64,000 bases of DNA from Okapia johnstoni (lineage: Eukaryota; Chordata; Mammalia; Artiodactyla; Giraffidae). The notes beneath the pieces were generated by a model that had not been told where the DNA came from, did not search any database, and saw only the letters and a program-made list of their open reading frames with translations. A program made the translations under genes and the position numbers. The first letter of the stretch is position 1, and each line of letters opens with the position of its first letter. Location of the stretch: NCBI GenBank assembly GCA_024291935.2, contig CM044322.1, forward strand, positions 66,021,405-66,085,404, written 5' to 3'. Positions 32,620 to 42,775 of the stretch are shown in pieces.

Positions 32620-33628
32620 GGAACCTGGAATGTTAGGTCCATGAATCAGGGCAAATTGGAAGTGGTCAAACAGGAGATGACAAGAGTGAACATTGACATT
32701 CTAGGAATCAATGAACTAAGATGGATTGGAATGGGTGAGCTTAACTCAGATGACCATTATATCTACTATGGCAGGCAGGAATCCCTTAAAAGAAATGGAG
32801 TAGCCATCATGGTCAACAAGAGTCCAAAATGCAGTACTTGGATGCAATCTCAAAACGGCAGAAAGACATATGTTCGTTTCGAAGGCAAACCATTCAATAT
32901 CGGTAATCCAAGCCTATGCCCCAACCAGTAACGCTGAAGAAGCTGAAGTCGAAGAGTTCTATGAAGACCTACAAGACCTTTTAGAACTAACACCCAAAAA
33001 AGATACCCTTTTCATTATAGGGGATTGGAATGCAAAAGTAGAAAGTCAAGAAACACCTGGAGTAACAGACAAATTTGTCCTTGGAGTACAGAATGAAGCA
33101 GGCCAAAGGCAAATAGAGTTCTGCCAAGAGAACGTACTGGTAATAGCAAACACCCTCTTCCAACAACACAAGAGAAGAGTCTACACAGGGACATCACCAG
33201 ATGGTCACCACCAAAATCAGATTGATTATATTCTTTGCAGCCAAAGATGGAGAAGCTCTATACAGTCAGCAAAAACAAGACCAGGAGCTGATTGTGGCTC
33301 AGATCATGAACTCCTTATGGCAAAATTCAGACTGAAATTGAAGAAAGTGAAGAAAACCACTAGATCATTCAGGTATGAACTAAATCAAATCCCTTATGAT
33401 TATACAGTGGAAGTGAGAAATAGATTTAAGGAGCTAGATCTGATAGACAGAATGCCTGATGAACTACAGACAGAGGTTCATGACGTTGTGCAGGAGACAG
33501 GGATCAAGACCATCCCCATAGAAAAGAAATTCACCAAAGCAAAATGGCTGTCTGAGGAGGCCTTACAAATAGCTGTGAAAAGAAGAGAAGTGAAAAACAA
33601 GGAGAAAAGGAACGATATTCCCATCTGA
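32620..33628 (+). pseudogene. BovB endonuclease ORF, mostly readable
   Basis: Two overlapping frames (32641-32931 and 32870-33628, the latter 252 codons) encode nearly the whole APE-type endonuclease and linker. Visible residues: WNVRSMNQG (first catalytic Asn), GINELRW (catalytic Glu), TLFIIGDWNAKV (Asp/Asn pair), QIDYILCSQRW, SDHELL (Asp-His pair). A single-base frame change near 32870-32930 and a change near 33626 stop it from joining the RT. Intact BovB makes one protein of about 1,000 residues; this is the best-preserved endonuclease in the window. Its product would cut target DNA in the nucleus, but no expression is implied. Confidence 0.92.
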
Positions 33629-35118
33629 ATGCAGAGCTCCAAAGAATAGCAAGGAGAGATAAGAAAGCCTTCCTCAGTGACCAATGCAATGAAAGAGAGG
33701 AAAACAACAGAATGGGAAGGACTAGAGATCTCTTCAAGAAAATTAGAGATACCAAGGAAATATTTCATGCAAACATGGGCTCAATAAAGGACAGAAATCA
33801 TAGGGACCTAACAGAAGCAGAAGATATTAAGAGGTGGCAAGAATACACTGAAAAATTGTACGAAAAAGATCTTCATGACCCAGATAATCACGATGGTGTA
33901 ATCACTCACCTAGAGCCAGACATCCTGGAATGTGAAGTCAAGTGGGCCTTAGGAAGCATCACTAAGAACAAATCTAGAAGAGGTGATGGAATTCCACTTT
34001 TAAATCCTGAAAGATGGTGCTGTGAAAGTGCTGCACTCAATATGCCAGCACATTTGGAAAACTCAGCAGTTGTCACAGGACTGGAAATGGTCAGTTTTCA
34101 TTCCAATCTCTAAGAAAGGCAGTGCCAAAGGATGCTCAAACTACTGCACAATTACACTCATCTCACACACTAGTAAAGTAATACTTAAAGTTCTCCAAGC
34201 CAGGCTTCAGCAATACGTGAACCATGAACTTCCAGATATTCAAGCTGGATTTAGAAAAGGCAGAGGAACCAGAGATCAAATTGCCAACATCTGTTCAATG
34301 CATGAGACAAATGCTCAGGGCTGGGGCAATGGGATGAGCCAGAGGGATGGGATGGGGAGGGAGGTGAGAGGGGGGTTCAGGATGGGGAACACATGTAAAC
34401 CTATGGCTGATTCATGTCAATGTATGGCAAAAACCACTACAATATTGTAAAGTAATTAGCCCCCAACTAAAATAAAAAGAAACAAACAAACAAATTGCCA
34501 TCATCAAAAAAGCAAGAGAGTTCCAGAAAAACATCTATTTCTGCTTTATTGACTATGCCAAAGCATTTGACTGTGTGAATCACAATAAACTGTGGAAAAT
34601 TCTTCAAGATATAGGAATACCAGACCTCCTGACCTGCCTCCTGAGAAACCTGTACGCAGGTCAGGAAGCAACAGTTAGAAATGGACATGGAACAACAGAC
34701 TGGTTCCAAATAGGGAAAGGAGTGTCAAGGCTGTATATTGTCACCCTGCTTATTTAATTTATATGCAGAGTACATCATGAGAAACGCTGGGCTGGAGGAA
34801 GCACAAGCTGGAATCAAGATTGCCAGGAGAAATATCAATAACCTCAGATATGCAGATGACACCACCCTTATGGCAGAAAGTGAGGAAGAACTAAAGAGCC
34901 TCTTGATGAAAGTGAAAGAGGAGAGTGAAAAAGTTGGCTTAAAGCTCAACATTCAGAACACTAAGATCATGGCATCTGGTCCCATCACTTCATGGCAGAT
35001 AGATGGGGAAACAGTGGAAACAGTGGCTGACTTTATTTTTCTGGGCTCCAAAGCCACTGCAGATGGTGATTGCAGCCATGAAATTAAAAGACTCTTACTC
35101 CTTGGAGGAAAGTTATGA
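33629..35118 (+). pseudogene. BovB reverse transcriptase ORF, split by L1
   Basis: RT region in several frames: 33712-34113 (contains DLFKKIRDTKEIFHANMGS and ITHLEPDILECEVKWALGS), 34022-34450, 34575-34757 (LLRNLYAGQEATV) and 34738-35118 (SPCLFNLYAEYIMRNAGLEE, IARRNINNLRYADDTTLM). The catalytic YADD at 34849-34860 is intact. A deletion near 33998 removes the 'VELFQILK' region. An L1 3' end (34291-34490) inserted after RT position 'QIANI'. The RT would copy BovB RNA at the nick; this copy is dead. Confidence 0.92.
34291..34490 (+). mobile_element. L1 3' end nested in BovB, with TSD
   Basis: A 200-base ruminant L1 3' UTR ('gagggatgggatggggaggg', 'acctatggctgattcatgtc', 'acaatattgtaaagtaatta') ending in an A-rich tail (34471-34490). 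BovB resumes immediately with the duplicated target 'caaattgcca.cat' (34277-34290 before, 34491-34503 after). It is 5' truncated and in the same orientation as its host. Confidence 0.95.
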
Positions 35119-35642
35119 CCAACCTAGACAGCATATTAAAAAGCAGAGACATCACTCTGTCAACAAAGTTCCATACAGTCCAGGCTTTTGTTTTTCCAGT
35201 GCTCATATATGGATGTGAGAGTGGACTATAAATAAAGCTGAGCACTGAAGAACTGATGTTTTTGAACTGTAGTGTTGGAGAAGATTCTTGAGAGTCCCTT
35301 GGGCTGCCAGAACATCAAACCAGTCAATCCCAAAGGAAATAGTCCCTGAGTATTCTTTGGAAGGACTTATGCTGAAGCTGAAGCTCTAATAATTTGACCA
35401 CCTGATGCAAAGAGCTGATTCATTGGAAAAGACCCTGATGCTGGGAAGGATCGGGGGCAGGAGGAGAAGGGGATGACAGAGGAAGAGATGGCCGGATGGC
35501 ATCACCAACTCGATGGAAATGGGTTTGGGTGGACTCAGGGAGTTGGTGATGGACAGGGAGGCCTGGCGTGATGCGGTTCATGCGGTCGCAAAGAGTCAGA
35601 CACGACTGAGTGACTGAATTGAACTGAACTGAAATTAAGTGT

Positions 35643-37257
35643 AAAATTAAGTTTAAAAAATAAGAATATAAAGCTGCTACCCAGCTACCTTTTCATATAC
35701 AAAAGCTGAATTCATATTCTATTTGAATGTTTTCCTGATCTCATTTTAACTTTATTTTAATGAACTTTGTATTCTAAAAATATCTACTTGTTAAAGAGTT
35801 CTCATATACTTATTGATCTCAAAATAATATTATATTCTCAAACGTGTAGGGAAGTTTTCAGAAACTTATCTCTCTCTCATTTTATGTATCATGTTTGTTG
35901 GTATAATACCAAGATCCTCTTGTACTGATTAAGACCTTAAAATCTTGAGTCAATTCAAAACAATCCATTCAACTGGTCATATGATGTAGGTCGTATATTA
36001 TGTAGGCTATAATATTACTCTGCAATAATTATACCTACTTTCTTGGTTCATTCGAGGAGTATGAGATAATATGAATGAATACCTTCCTTCAATATGATGT
36101 TTAAATAGAGTAGTTAACATCATCATTTTCATATTGATGGTGATTGTGATAATAATAATTATTATCACATATAAACTTTAACTTAGTGAAAACTTTACCT
36201 TTGAAAATACTTACCCCACATGAGCCTCAATTTCCTAATTTGTAACATTGGATGAGTGATTCAACTATAGTGTGAATTTAGTGTGTCATAATCATCTTTT
36301 TTTTTTTTAATTCTTTCTGCTAGTTATATTGCTTATTTCCTTAAACAATAGATGCACTTTGAATCCAAACATATGGCACATCACAAACAAACAGGAACAC
36401 TATAACAGTTTACTTATAATTTTAAGAAGAGCAAACCTATCAAAAATGTGTATTTAAAACTCTGCACTTTATTAAAAATTTACCATATTGAGTATGCTCA
36501 TTCAAAATCAAGTTATTTGCTACTGCTTTAAATTGAAAAAGCATATTTTGTGTAATAGATACCTAAATAGAGCAAAGCATGACACAATGTATTTGGGGCT
36601 AAGAATTGGTGAAATATTGGATGTTTAATTCAAAGCTGATTCAAATCACATGTGAGCCTGGATGCTCATCTGAGATGTATCAGAACTCGTCAGATTTTCT
36701 GATCACATTGACAGCCACCCTCCCCTGACATTTTGCTGTTTCAGGAGAAATCGCAGAATGTAATTTCTTAGAGCCAGTTAAACTTGAAAGGGCAAAGTTT
36801 CAAAGAACAAAATTTATGAAATAAATCTATTTGAATAAAATATTAATCAAGGGATCTCTTTGAAGTAAAATGTTTCGTAGAAGCACATATAAATTGCTTT
36901 GACCTTTCATGTACTATACAGAACAATCATTTGCATTTACAACAATAAAATGCCTCATCCATATTTGACAGACTAGGTTGGAAATGAAAAGAAACTTCAA
37001 GATCTAAATCTCTAATGCTAATTCTAGGTTAATGTTTTAATGTTAACAGACACTTTGCATTACATATTTTTTACTAATCTAAAATAGTAGAAAGATATCT
37101 ACCATATTGTTAATAACAAGAGGCAAAAAGCACACTCTCTACTATTCAACTATTAAAGTTACAAATGTAAGGTTTGGTTTGCTTTCAAGGAATAGAGGAC
37201 ATACTGTAGAAACATTGAGGCCATAGTGAAGGAGGAAGGGATGACGTCAGAAGCAAC
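35643..37257. other. Repeat-poor AT-rich region
   Basis: About 1.6 kb with no recognised LINE/SINE and no gene. There is a palindromic 'gtgataataataattattatcac' stretch around 36147-36169 and a T-run at 36298-36308. Possibly unique sequence. Confidence 0.5.
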
Positions 37258-37374
37258 TTTTTAATTTAATTTTATTTTAAAAATAAATTTTTTAATAAAA
37301 TTTTTTAAAAATAAAATTTTTAATAAAATTTTATTTGTTTTTATTTAAAAATAAATAAAACTTTTATTTTTTAC
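37258..37374. repeat. A/T-only palindromic low-complexity tract
   Basis: Nearly 117 bases made of A and T alone, apart from one G and two Cs, arranged as repeated 'ttttattttaaaaataaa' and 'taataaaatttt' units that are mutually complementary. It could fold as hairpins. No function is assigned. Confidence 0.85.
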
Positions 37375-37677
37375 CAGACAGCTTTTCCAAGACTGATCTT
37401 TGTCTCTCATATTTACCTCCCTTTTCTAATAATTCCTATAAGTATTGCTATTGTTGATGTGAACCCTGAATTTTTGGAAGAAACTGACAATACAGAAGAA
37501 GTTAGTGGGAGTGAACTAGTGGCTAAACATAAATGTGGCTTTTGCATTTCATATTCATATAAGTGTTTTCTATTTAATTTTGCCTACATTTCAGTTTGGA
37601 AAAAATCATATGCTATTTTTATATTGACTAGGTAGCTTTCTTTTGTGATGAAATAAAAGAGATTTGCATTTTATATA
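37375..37677. other. Spacer, no gene seen
   Basis: About 300 bases between the A/T tract and the old L1. Nothing recognised. Confidence 0.5.
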
Positions 37678-37795
37678 ACTTTTATTGAGATATAAAAGCA
37701 CTTTACATTGTATAAGTTTAAGGTACAAAATATGTTGATCTGACATATTTATATATTGAAGTATGATTATCACCATAGTGGTAGCTAACACTTCT

Positions 37796-37829
37796 ATGTG
37801 TGTGTGTGTGTGTGTGTGTGAGTGTGTGT
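37796..37829 (+). repeat. (TG)n microsatellite
   Basis: About 12 TG units, then AGTGTGTGT. It adjoins the Bov-tA at 37830 and lies in the old L1 3' UTR. Confidence 0.92.
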
Positions 37830-38022
37830 TCAGTGGTGTCCGACTCTTTGTGACCCCGTGGACTGTAGGCCACCAGGCTTCTCTGTCCATGGAATTTGCC
37901 AGGCAAGAATATTGGAGCAGGTTGCCATTTCCTACTCCAGGGAATATTCTCGACCCAGGGATTGAACCCGAGTTTCCTGCATTTGCAAGCAGATTCTTTA
38001 CTACTGCACCACCTGGAAGTTC
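37830..38022 (-). mobile_element. Bov-tA SINE
   Basis: Reverse-strand Bov-tA from 'cagtggtgtccgactctttg' to 'ctgcaccacctggaagttct'. The tRNA-like end is more diverged than usual. Interrupts the 3' UTR of the old antisense L1. Confidence 0.93.
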
Positions 38023-38209
38023 TATAATATAACATTATTACCATTTCTTTTTGGTTGTGACAACACTTAAGATCTAGTCTCTTAGCAGTGGTGAAATACA
38101 CAATACAGCATTGTTGTCTACAATCACAATGTTATCATTAGATCCTCAGAACATTCATCTTCTAGTGCAAGTTTATTTCCTTCTATAACATCTCTACTGG
38201 GTCATGTGT

Positions 38210-38429
38210 GTGCATGCCAAGTTGCTTTAGTCATGTACCATTCTTTGCAACCATACAGACTGTAGCCTTCCAGTCCTCTCTATCCATGGGATTCTCTAGG
38301 CAAGAATATTATTGTGTGCTGCTATGCCCTCCTCCAGGGAATCTTCCTAACCCAGGGATTGTACCTGTACCTCCTGCATCTCCTGCATTGGCAGGCAGGT
38401 TCTTTATCACTAGAACCATATGGGAAAAC
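38210..38429 (-). mobile_element. Bov-tA SINE, diverged
   Basis: Reverse-strand Bov-tA ('caagttgctttagtcatgta' to 'agaaccatatgggaaaacc'), one of the most diverged copies in the window, with an insertion repeating 'cctcctgcatct' / 'cctgcattggc' (38370-38392). Interrupts the same old L1. Confidence 0.9.
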
Positions 38430-38596
38430 CATCTGGGCCATAATTTTTAAAGAAATATCCATATCATTTTCCATAACTGCTAAACCAACTTGCACTCCCA
38501 CTAACAATGCATAAGGGTTCCTATTCTCCACATCTTTCATCATCTTGATGATATTTTATCTTCTAGCCTTTTTAACAGGTCTGAGGTAATAACTCA

Positions 38597-40181
38597 AAAG
38601 AGGTGGCAAGAATACACATAAAAACTATCTTCATGACCCAGATAATCACAATGGCGTGATCACTCACTTACAGCCAGACATCCTGGAATGTGAAGTCAAG
38701 TGGGCCTTAGGAAGCATCACTATGAGCAAAGCTAATGGAGGTGATGGAATTCCAACAGAGCTATTTCAAATCCTAAAATATGATGCTGTGAAAATGCTGC
38801 ATTCATTGTGCCAGCATTTTTTGAAAACTCAGCAGTGGCCATAGGACTATAAAAGGTCAGTTTTCATTCCAATCCCAAAGAAGCACAATGCCAAAGAATG
38901 TTCAAACTACCACACGAATGCACTCATCTCAAACGCTAGCAAAGTAATGCTCAAAATTCTCCAAGTCAGGCTTTAACAGTACATGAACCTTGAACTTCCA
39001 GTGTTCAACCTGTATTTAGCAAACGCAGAGGAACCAGAAATCAAATTGCCAACACCCATTGGATCATCGAAAAAGCAAGAGAGTTCCAGAAAAACATCTA
39101 CTTCTGCTTTATTGACTATGCCAAAGGCTTTGACTGTGTGGATCACAATAAACTGTGGAAAATTCTTAAAGAGATGGAGATACTAGATCACCTGACCTAC
39201 CTCCTGAGAAATCTACATACAGGTCAAGAAGCAACAGTTAGAACTGGACAAGGAACAACAGACTGGTTCCAAATTTGGAAAGGAGTACGTCAAGTCTGTA
39301 TATTGTCACCCTGCTTATTTAACTTCTATGCCGAGTACATCATGAGAAACGCTGGGCTGGAAGAAGCACAAGCTGGGATCAAGATTGCCAGGAGAAATAT
39401 CAATATCCTCAGATATGCAGATGTCACCACACTTATGGCAGAAAGTGATGGAGAACTAAAGAGCCTCTTGATGAAAGGGAAAGAGGAGAGTGAAAACATT
39501 GGCTTAAAACTAACATTCCGAAAACTAAGATCATGGCATCTGACCCCATCACTTCATGGGAAATAGATGGGGAAACAGTGGAAACAGTGAGAGACTTTAT
39601 TTTTGGGGGCTCCAAAATCACTGCAGATGGTGATTGCAGCCATGAAATTAACAGATGCTTACTCCTTGGTAGAAAAGTTATGACCAACCTAGACAGCATA
39701 TTAAAAAGCAGAGACATTACTTTGCCAACAAATGTCCATCTAGTCAAAGCTATGATTTTTCCAGTAATCAAGTATGGATGTGTGAGTTGGACCATAGCAA
39801 AAGCTGAGTACCAAAGAATTGATGCTTTTGAACTATGACGTTGGAGAAGACTCTTGAGAGTCCCTTAGACTGTTAGGAGATCCAACCAGTCAGTCCTAAA
39901 GGAAATCAGTCCTGAATGTTCATTGGAAGGACTGACGTTGAAGCTGAAACTCCAATACTTGAACTGACTCATTGGAAAAGACCCTGATGCTGGGAAAGAT
40001 CGAGGGCAGGAGAAGAAGGGGATGACAGAGGATGATATAGTTGGATGGCGTCACTGACTCAATGGACACAGTTTGGGTAAACTCCAGGAGTTGGTGATGG
40101 ACAGGGAGGCCTGGTGTGCTGCAGATCATGAGGTTGCAAAGAGTCGGACACTACTGTGTGATTGAAGTAAACTGAAGTGAA
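38597..40181 (+). mobile_element. BovB LINE, 5'-truncated, sense, 16-bp TSD
   Basis: BovB of 1.58 kb in the old antisense L1. It starts in the linker before RT ('agaggtggcaagaatacaca') and ends in the 3' tail 'aaactgaagtgaactgagg'. Flanks 'ctgaggtaataactca' (38581-38596) and 'ctgaggtgataactta' (40182-40197) match at 14 of 16 positions. Confidence 0.95.
38640..39838 (+). pseudogene. BovB reverse transcriptase, decayed (YADV)
   Basis: RT is readable in pieces: 38656-38844 (ITHLQPDILECEVKWALGS, GGDGIPTELFQILKY), 39138-39566 (MDHNKLWKILKEM, LSPCLFNFYAEYIMRNAGLEE) and 39533-39838 (ADGDCSHEINRCLLLGRKVM). The catalytic box reads YADV at about 39414-39425 (GAT GTC), so the second aspartate is lost. 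Frameshifts near 39000 and 39515 and a stop at about 38975 separate the pieces. Confidence 0.9.
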
Positions 40182-40781
40182 CTGAGGTGATAACTTACTG
40201 TGGCTTTGATTTTCATTCCTTGATGATTAATGATGTTGAGTATTTTTTCTTATACTTTTTGGCTACTTTAATTTCTTCTTTGTAATACAGGTATATTGAG
40301 GTTTTTTTTTTAATTTTTTGCTGATTTTTTTAATTGGATTACTTTCTTTTTCATTGAGTTGTATGAGTTCTTTGTATATCTTGAATATTGACTCCTTATC
40401 AGATATATCATTTGCAAATATTTCCTCTTATTCCTTAGATTACTTGTTCATTTTATTGATGGTTTCCTTTGCTGTGCAGGAGCTTTTAATTTTGATGCAG
40501 TCTCGCTGGTATATTTTCTTTTGTTACTTGTGCCTTTGGTGTCATGTGCAAAAAGTTATTGCAAAGACTTAAAACACTTTTTAAGGACAATTTTCATCTG
40601 TTTTCTTCTAAAAGTTTCATAGTTTCAAGTCTTTAATTAATTTCAAGTTGATTTTTGTGAGTGTGAGATAGCCGTTCAGTTTCAGTTTTCTGCATTTTCT
40701 GTGGTTATCCAGCTTTCCCAATACTCTATTAAAGAAACTGTCCATTGCCTGTTGTATATTCTTGCTTCCTTTTTTGTGAAT

Positions 40782-41362
40782 TGCTGTTGTTCAGCCACTC
40801 AGTCGTATCTGACTATTTGCAACCCCATGGAGTGCAGCATGCCATGCTTCCCTGTCCTTCACCATCTCCTAGAGTTTTCTCAAACTCATGTCCATTGAGT
40901 TGGTGGTGCCACCCAACCATTTCATCCTCTGTCATCCCCTTCTCCTCTTGCCTTTGATCTTTCCCAGAATCAGGGTCTTTTCCAATGAGTCAGCTCTTCG
41001 CATCAGGTGGCCAAAGTAATGGAGTGTCAGCTTCAACATCAGTCCTTCCAATGAATATTCAGGGTCGATTTCCTTTGGTATTGACTAGTTGGATCTCCTT
41101 GCTATCCAAGGGACTCTCAACAGTCTTCAACTGCAAAGTTCAAAGGAACCAATTCCTCAGTCCTTCTTATTTTCCAGCTCTAATATCCATACATGACTAC
41201 TGGAAAAATCATAGCTTTGATTGTACAGAACTTTGTAAGCAAATAATGTCTCTGCTTTTGAATACACTAAGTTTGTCATGCCTTCTCTTCCAAGGAGCAA
41301 GGCAATCTTGTTGCTGCTGTTCAAGGGACTCTCAAGAGTCTTCTCTAGCACCAAAATTTGAA
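40782..41362 (-). mobile_element. BovB LINE, antisense, 3' part with rearranged 5' end
   Basis: Antisense BovB 3' UTR and RT C-terminal region (40782-41315), starting at the 3' terminus 'ctgttgttcagccactcagt'. At its inner end a 45-base piece ('caagggactctcaagagtct' to 'aatttgaaagcat', 41320-41362) repeats a segment already passed at 41106-41150. The copy is therefore rearranged or two overlapping insertions. No target-site duplication is visible, and the host L1 lacks a couple of hundred bases across it. Confidence 0.85.
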
Positions 41363-41772
41363 AGCATTTTGATAGGAACTACATTGAATCTATAGATTGC
41401 CTTGGCTAATATGGACATTTAAGCAACTGTAATTCTTCCAGTTCATGGTCACGAAAAGTCATTCCATGTATTTTTCTCATCTTCAATTAGTTTCATCAAT
41501 ATTTTATAGCTTACAATGTACAGTTCCTTCCTAGGTATTTATTCTTTTTGCTCCAGTTTCAAATGAAATTGTTTTCTTAATTTCTCTTTCTGACAGTTTG
41601 TTATTATTATATGGAAATGCAATGAGTTTGTGTGTTGAGCTGCATCCTGCAACTCTACTGAATTTCTGTATCAGTTCTAATGGTTTTTTGATTGAGTCTA
41701 TAGGGTTTTCTATATATAAATATCATCTCATCTGCAAATAGTGACATGTACCCTCAATTTTTCCCTGTGGGA

Positions 41773-42277
41773 GAGGTGGCAGTCAGCTAGTTCAGCCCCA
41801 CATTGTGTCACCTTGGGTGTGGGACAACACTTGCAAAGTCCCTCTCACCCTCTCCAATGTATACCAACTCTAGGTGTTTTGTTTTGCTTTTTGCTCTAAT
41901 GAAGTTCTAGAATCCCTCCTCAGGAAATCTGGAGTTCTAAAAAAGTTTTTTTTTTTTTTTTTTTTTTTTTTGCCTGTGGGTGCCTTCTCAAGTCAGTGAT
42001 CTCTGCAGTTGAAAGGGGCTAAGACCAGTTCACTGACTCTTGCTGGTTCCATAGCCCACACCAAGGCTTGCCTATTATCTGACAGGTGGGTGAGATTCCT
42101 TTCAGGTCCCTTAGCATTTGGTGCTAGATTCCACAACGCTCACAGAGATACTTTATCCATGGGCAGATGCCAAACTTCAGTTGCTGTTACTGTAAGAGGA
42201 CATTTTGGCATGATAGTTTTATATGTAATTAATAGCTGTCAATTAGTACTAAAATAAAACATTTTTGCTGTTTTATG
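41773..42277 (-). mobile_element. Probable old L1 leader region, antisense (tentative)
   Basis: GC-richer sequence ('ctagttcagccccacattgt', 'gtgccttctcaagtcagtga', 'cccttagcatttggtgctag') that resembles antisense old L1 5' UTR. It follows the L1 ORF2 at 41772, as if the interior of the L1 had been deleted. A T26 run (41946-41971) interrupts it. An 82-codon frame at 42009-42257 is not a gene as far as I can tell. Confidence 0.35.
41946..41971 (+). repeat. T26 homopolymer
   Basis: Uninterrupted run of 26 T. May be the tail of a reverse-strand retroposed fragment, but no SINE body is recognised next to it. Confidence 0.95.
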
Positions 42278-42279
42278 TA

Positions 42280-42775
42280 CAGTAAGTCCCCTGCATACAA
42301 ATGAGTCCCATTCTGAGAGCATATTTGTAAGTCCAATTTGTTCATAAGTCCAGCAAATTTAGCATAGGTATTCAACTTACACAATTGGTACTGTACTGTA
42401 ACTGGCTTATAAGACTTTTCCACAAAAATAATACATAAAATAGTCAAAAATAAACTATAATAAATATTACACTATGCTACCTTAAAAAAGTACAGTAGTA
42501 CAGTACATTAGCTGGCGCTTCTTGGCAGTACCAGCTACAGCACCACTTCTTTTATACTTGCTTCTGGACATCCTGGGCTTGAAATAAAGACACTTTATTA
42601 CTGTACTCTATACAGTACAGTACAACAAAGTGCTCAAAAGCACAACCTCTTGTAAAGAATGCACACATGTGACAATGTGTGCCAGACCTGTGAGCTTACT
42701 TACATGATTGGACATGCAAACACACGTTCATATCTTTGAAAGTTCACAACTTGAAGGTTTGCATCTAGGGTACTG
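42280..42775 (+). mobile_element. Tc1/mariner-like non-autonomous DNA transposon
   Basis: Starts 'cagtaagtcccctgcatac' after a TA dinucleotide (42278-42279) and ends with an inverted copy (42759-42775; reverse complement 'cagta.ccctagatgcaaa'), so it has terminal inverted repeats. It is 496 bases. 'cagtacagtac' motifs are repeated internally (42492-42510, 42610-42623). Known ruminant elements with this 'aagtcccctacatac' end belong to the Tc1/mariner/pogo group. The right TA appears mutated. No transposase frame exists. Confidence 0.72.

Larger units (their letters stand above)
32349..35631 (+). mobile_element. BovB LINE, near full length, sense, with TSD
   Basis: BovB of 3.28 kb including a 200-bp L1 insertion, starting within the 5' UTR ('gtctgacagaatgtggtcca') and ending 'aattgaactgaactgaaatt'. 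Only the first ~350 bases of the leader are missing relative to the inverted copy at 29360. Flanks 'aaattaaatgt' (32338-32348) and 'aaattaagtgt' (35632-35642) match at 10 of 11. Domain order: 5' UTR, endonuclease (32610-33330), linker, RT (33900-35100), C-terminal region with the CCHC-less 'LWCWRR' block, 3' UTR. Confidence 0.95.
37678..41772 (-). mobile_element. Old L1 (L1M-like), antisense, with four insertions
   Basis: Antisense 3' UTR (37678-38206, 'cttttattgagatataaaag', 'aacacttaagatctagtctc'), then ORF2 C-terminus to RT (38430-38596, 40198-40781, 41363-41772). The last stretch reads through the RT thumb to the position of the FADD motif (about 41720-41745, altered to a FADE-like reading). 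Inserted in it are two Bov-tA (37830-38022, 38210-38429), a sense BovB (38597-40181) and an antisense BovB (40782-41362). About 200-250 bases of L1 are missing across the last insertion. Fully decayed. Confidence 0.82.

Noticed and set aside
32870..33628. 252-codon open frame as a host nuclease gene
   Set aside because: It is the BovB APE-type endonuclease inside a BovB with target-site duplication; no introns or host context.
41946..41971. Poly-T as an RNA polymerase III terminator of a small RNA gene
   Set aside because: No A/B box promoter or structured RNA upstream; likely an expanded tail or simple run.
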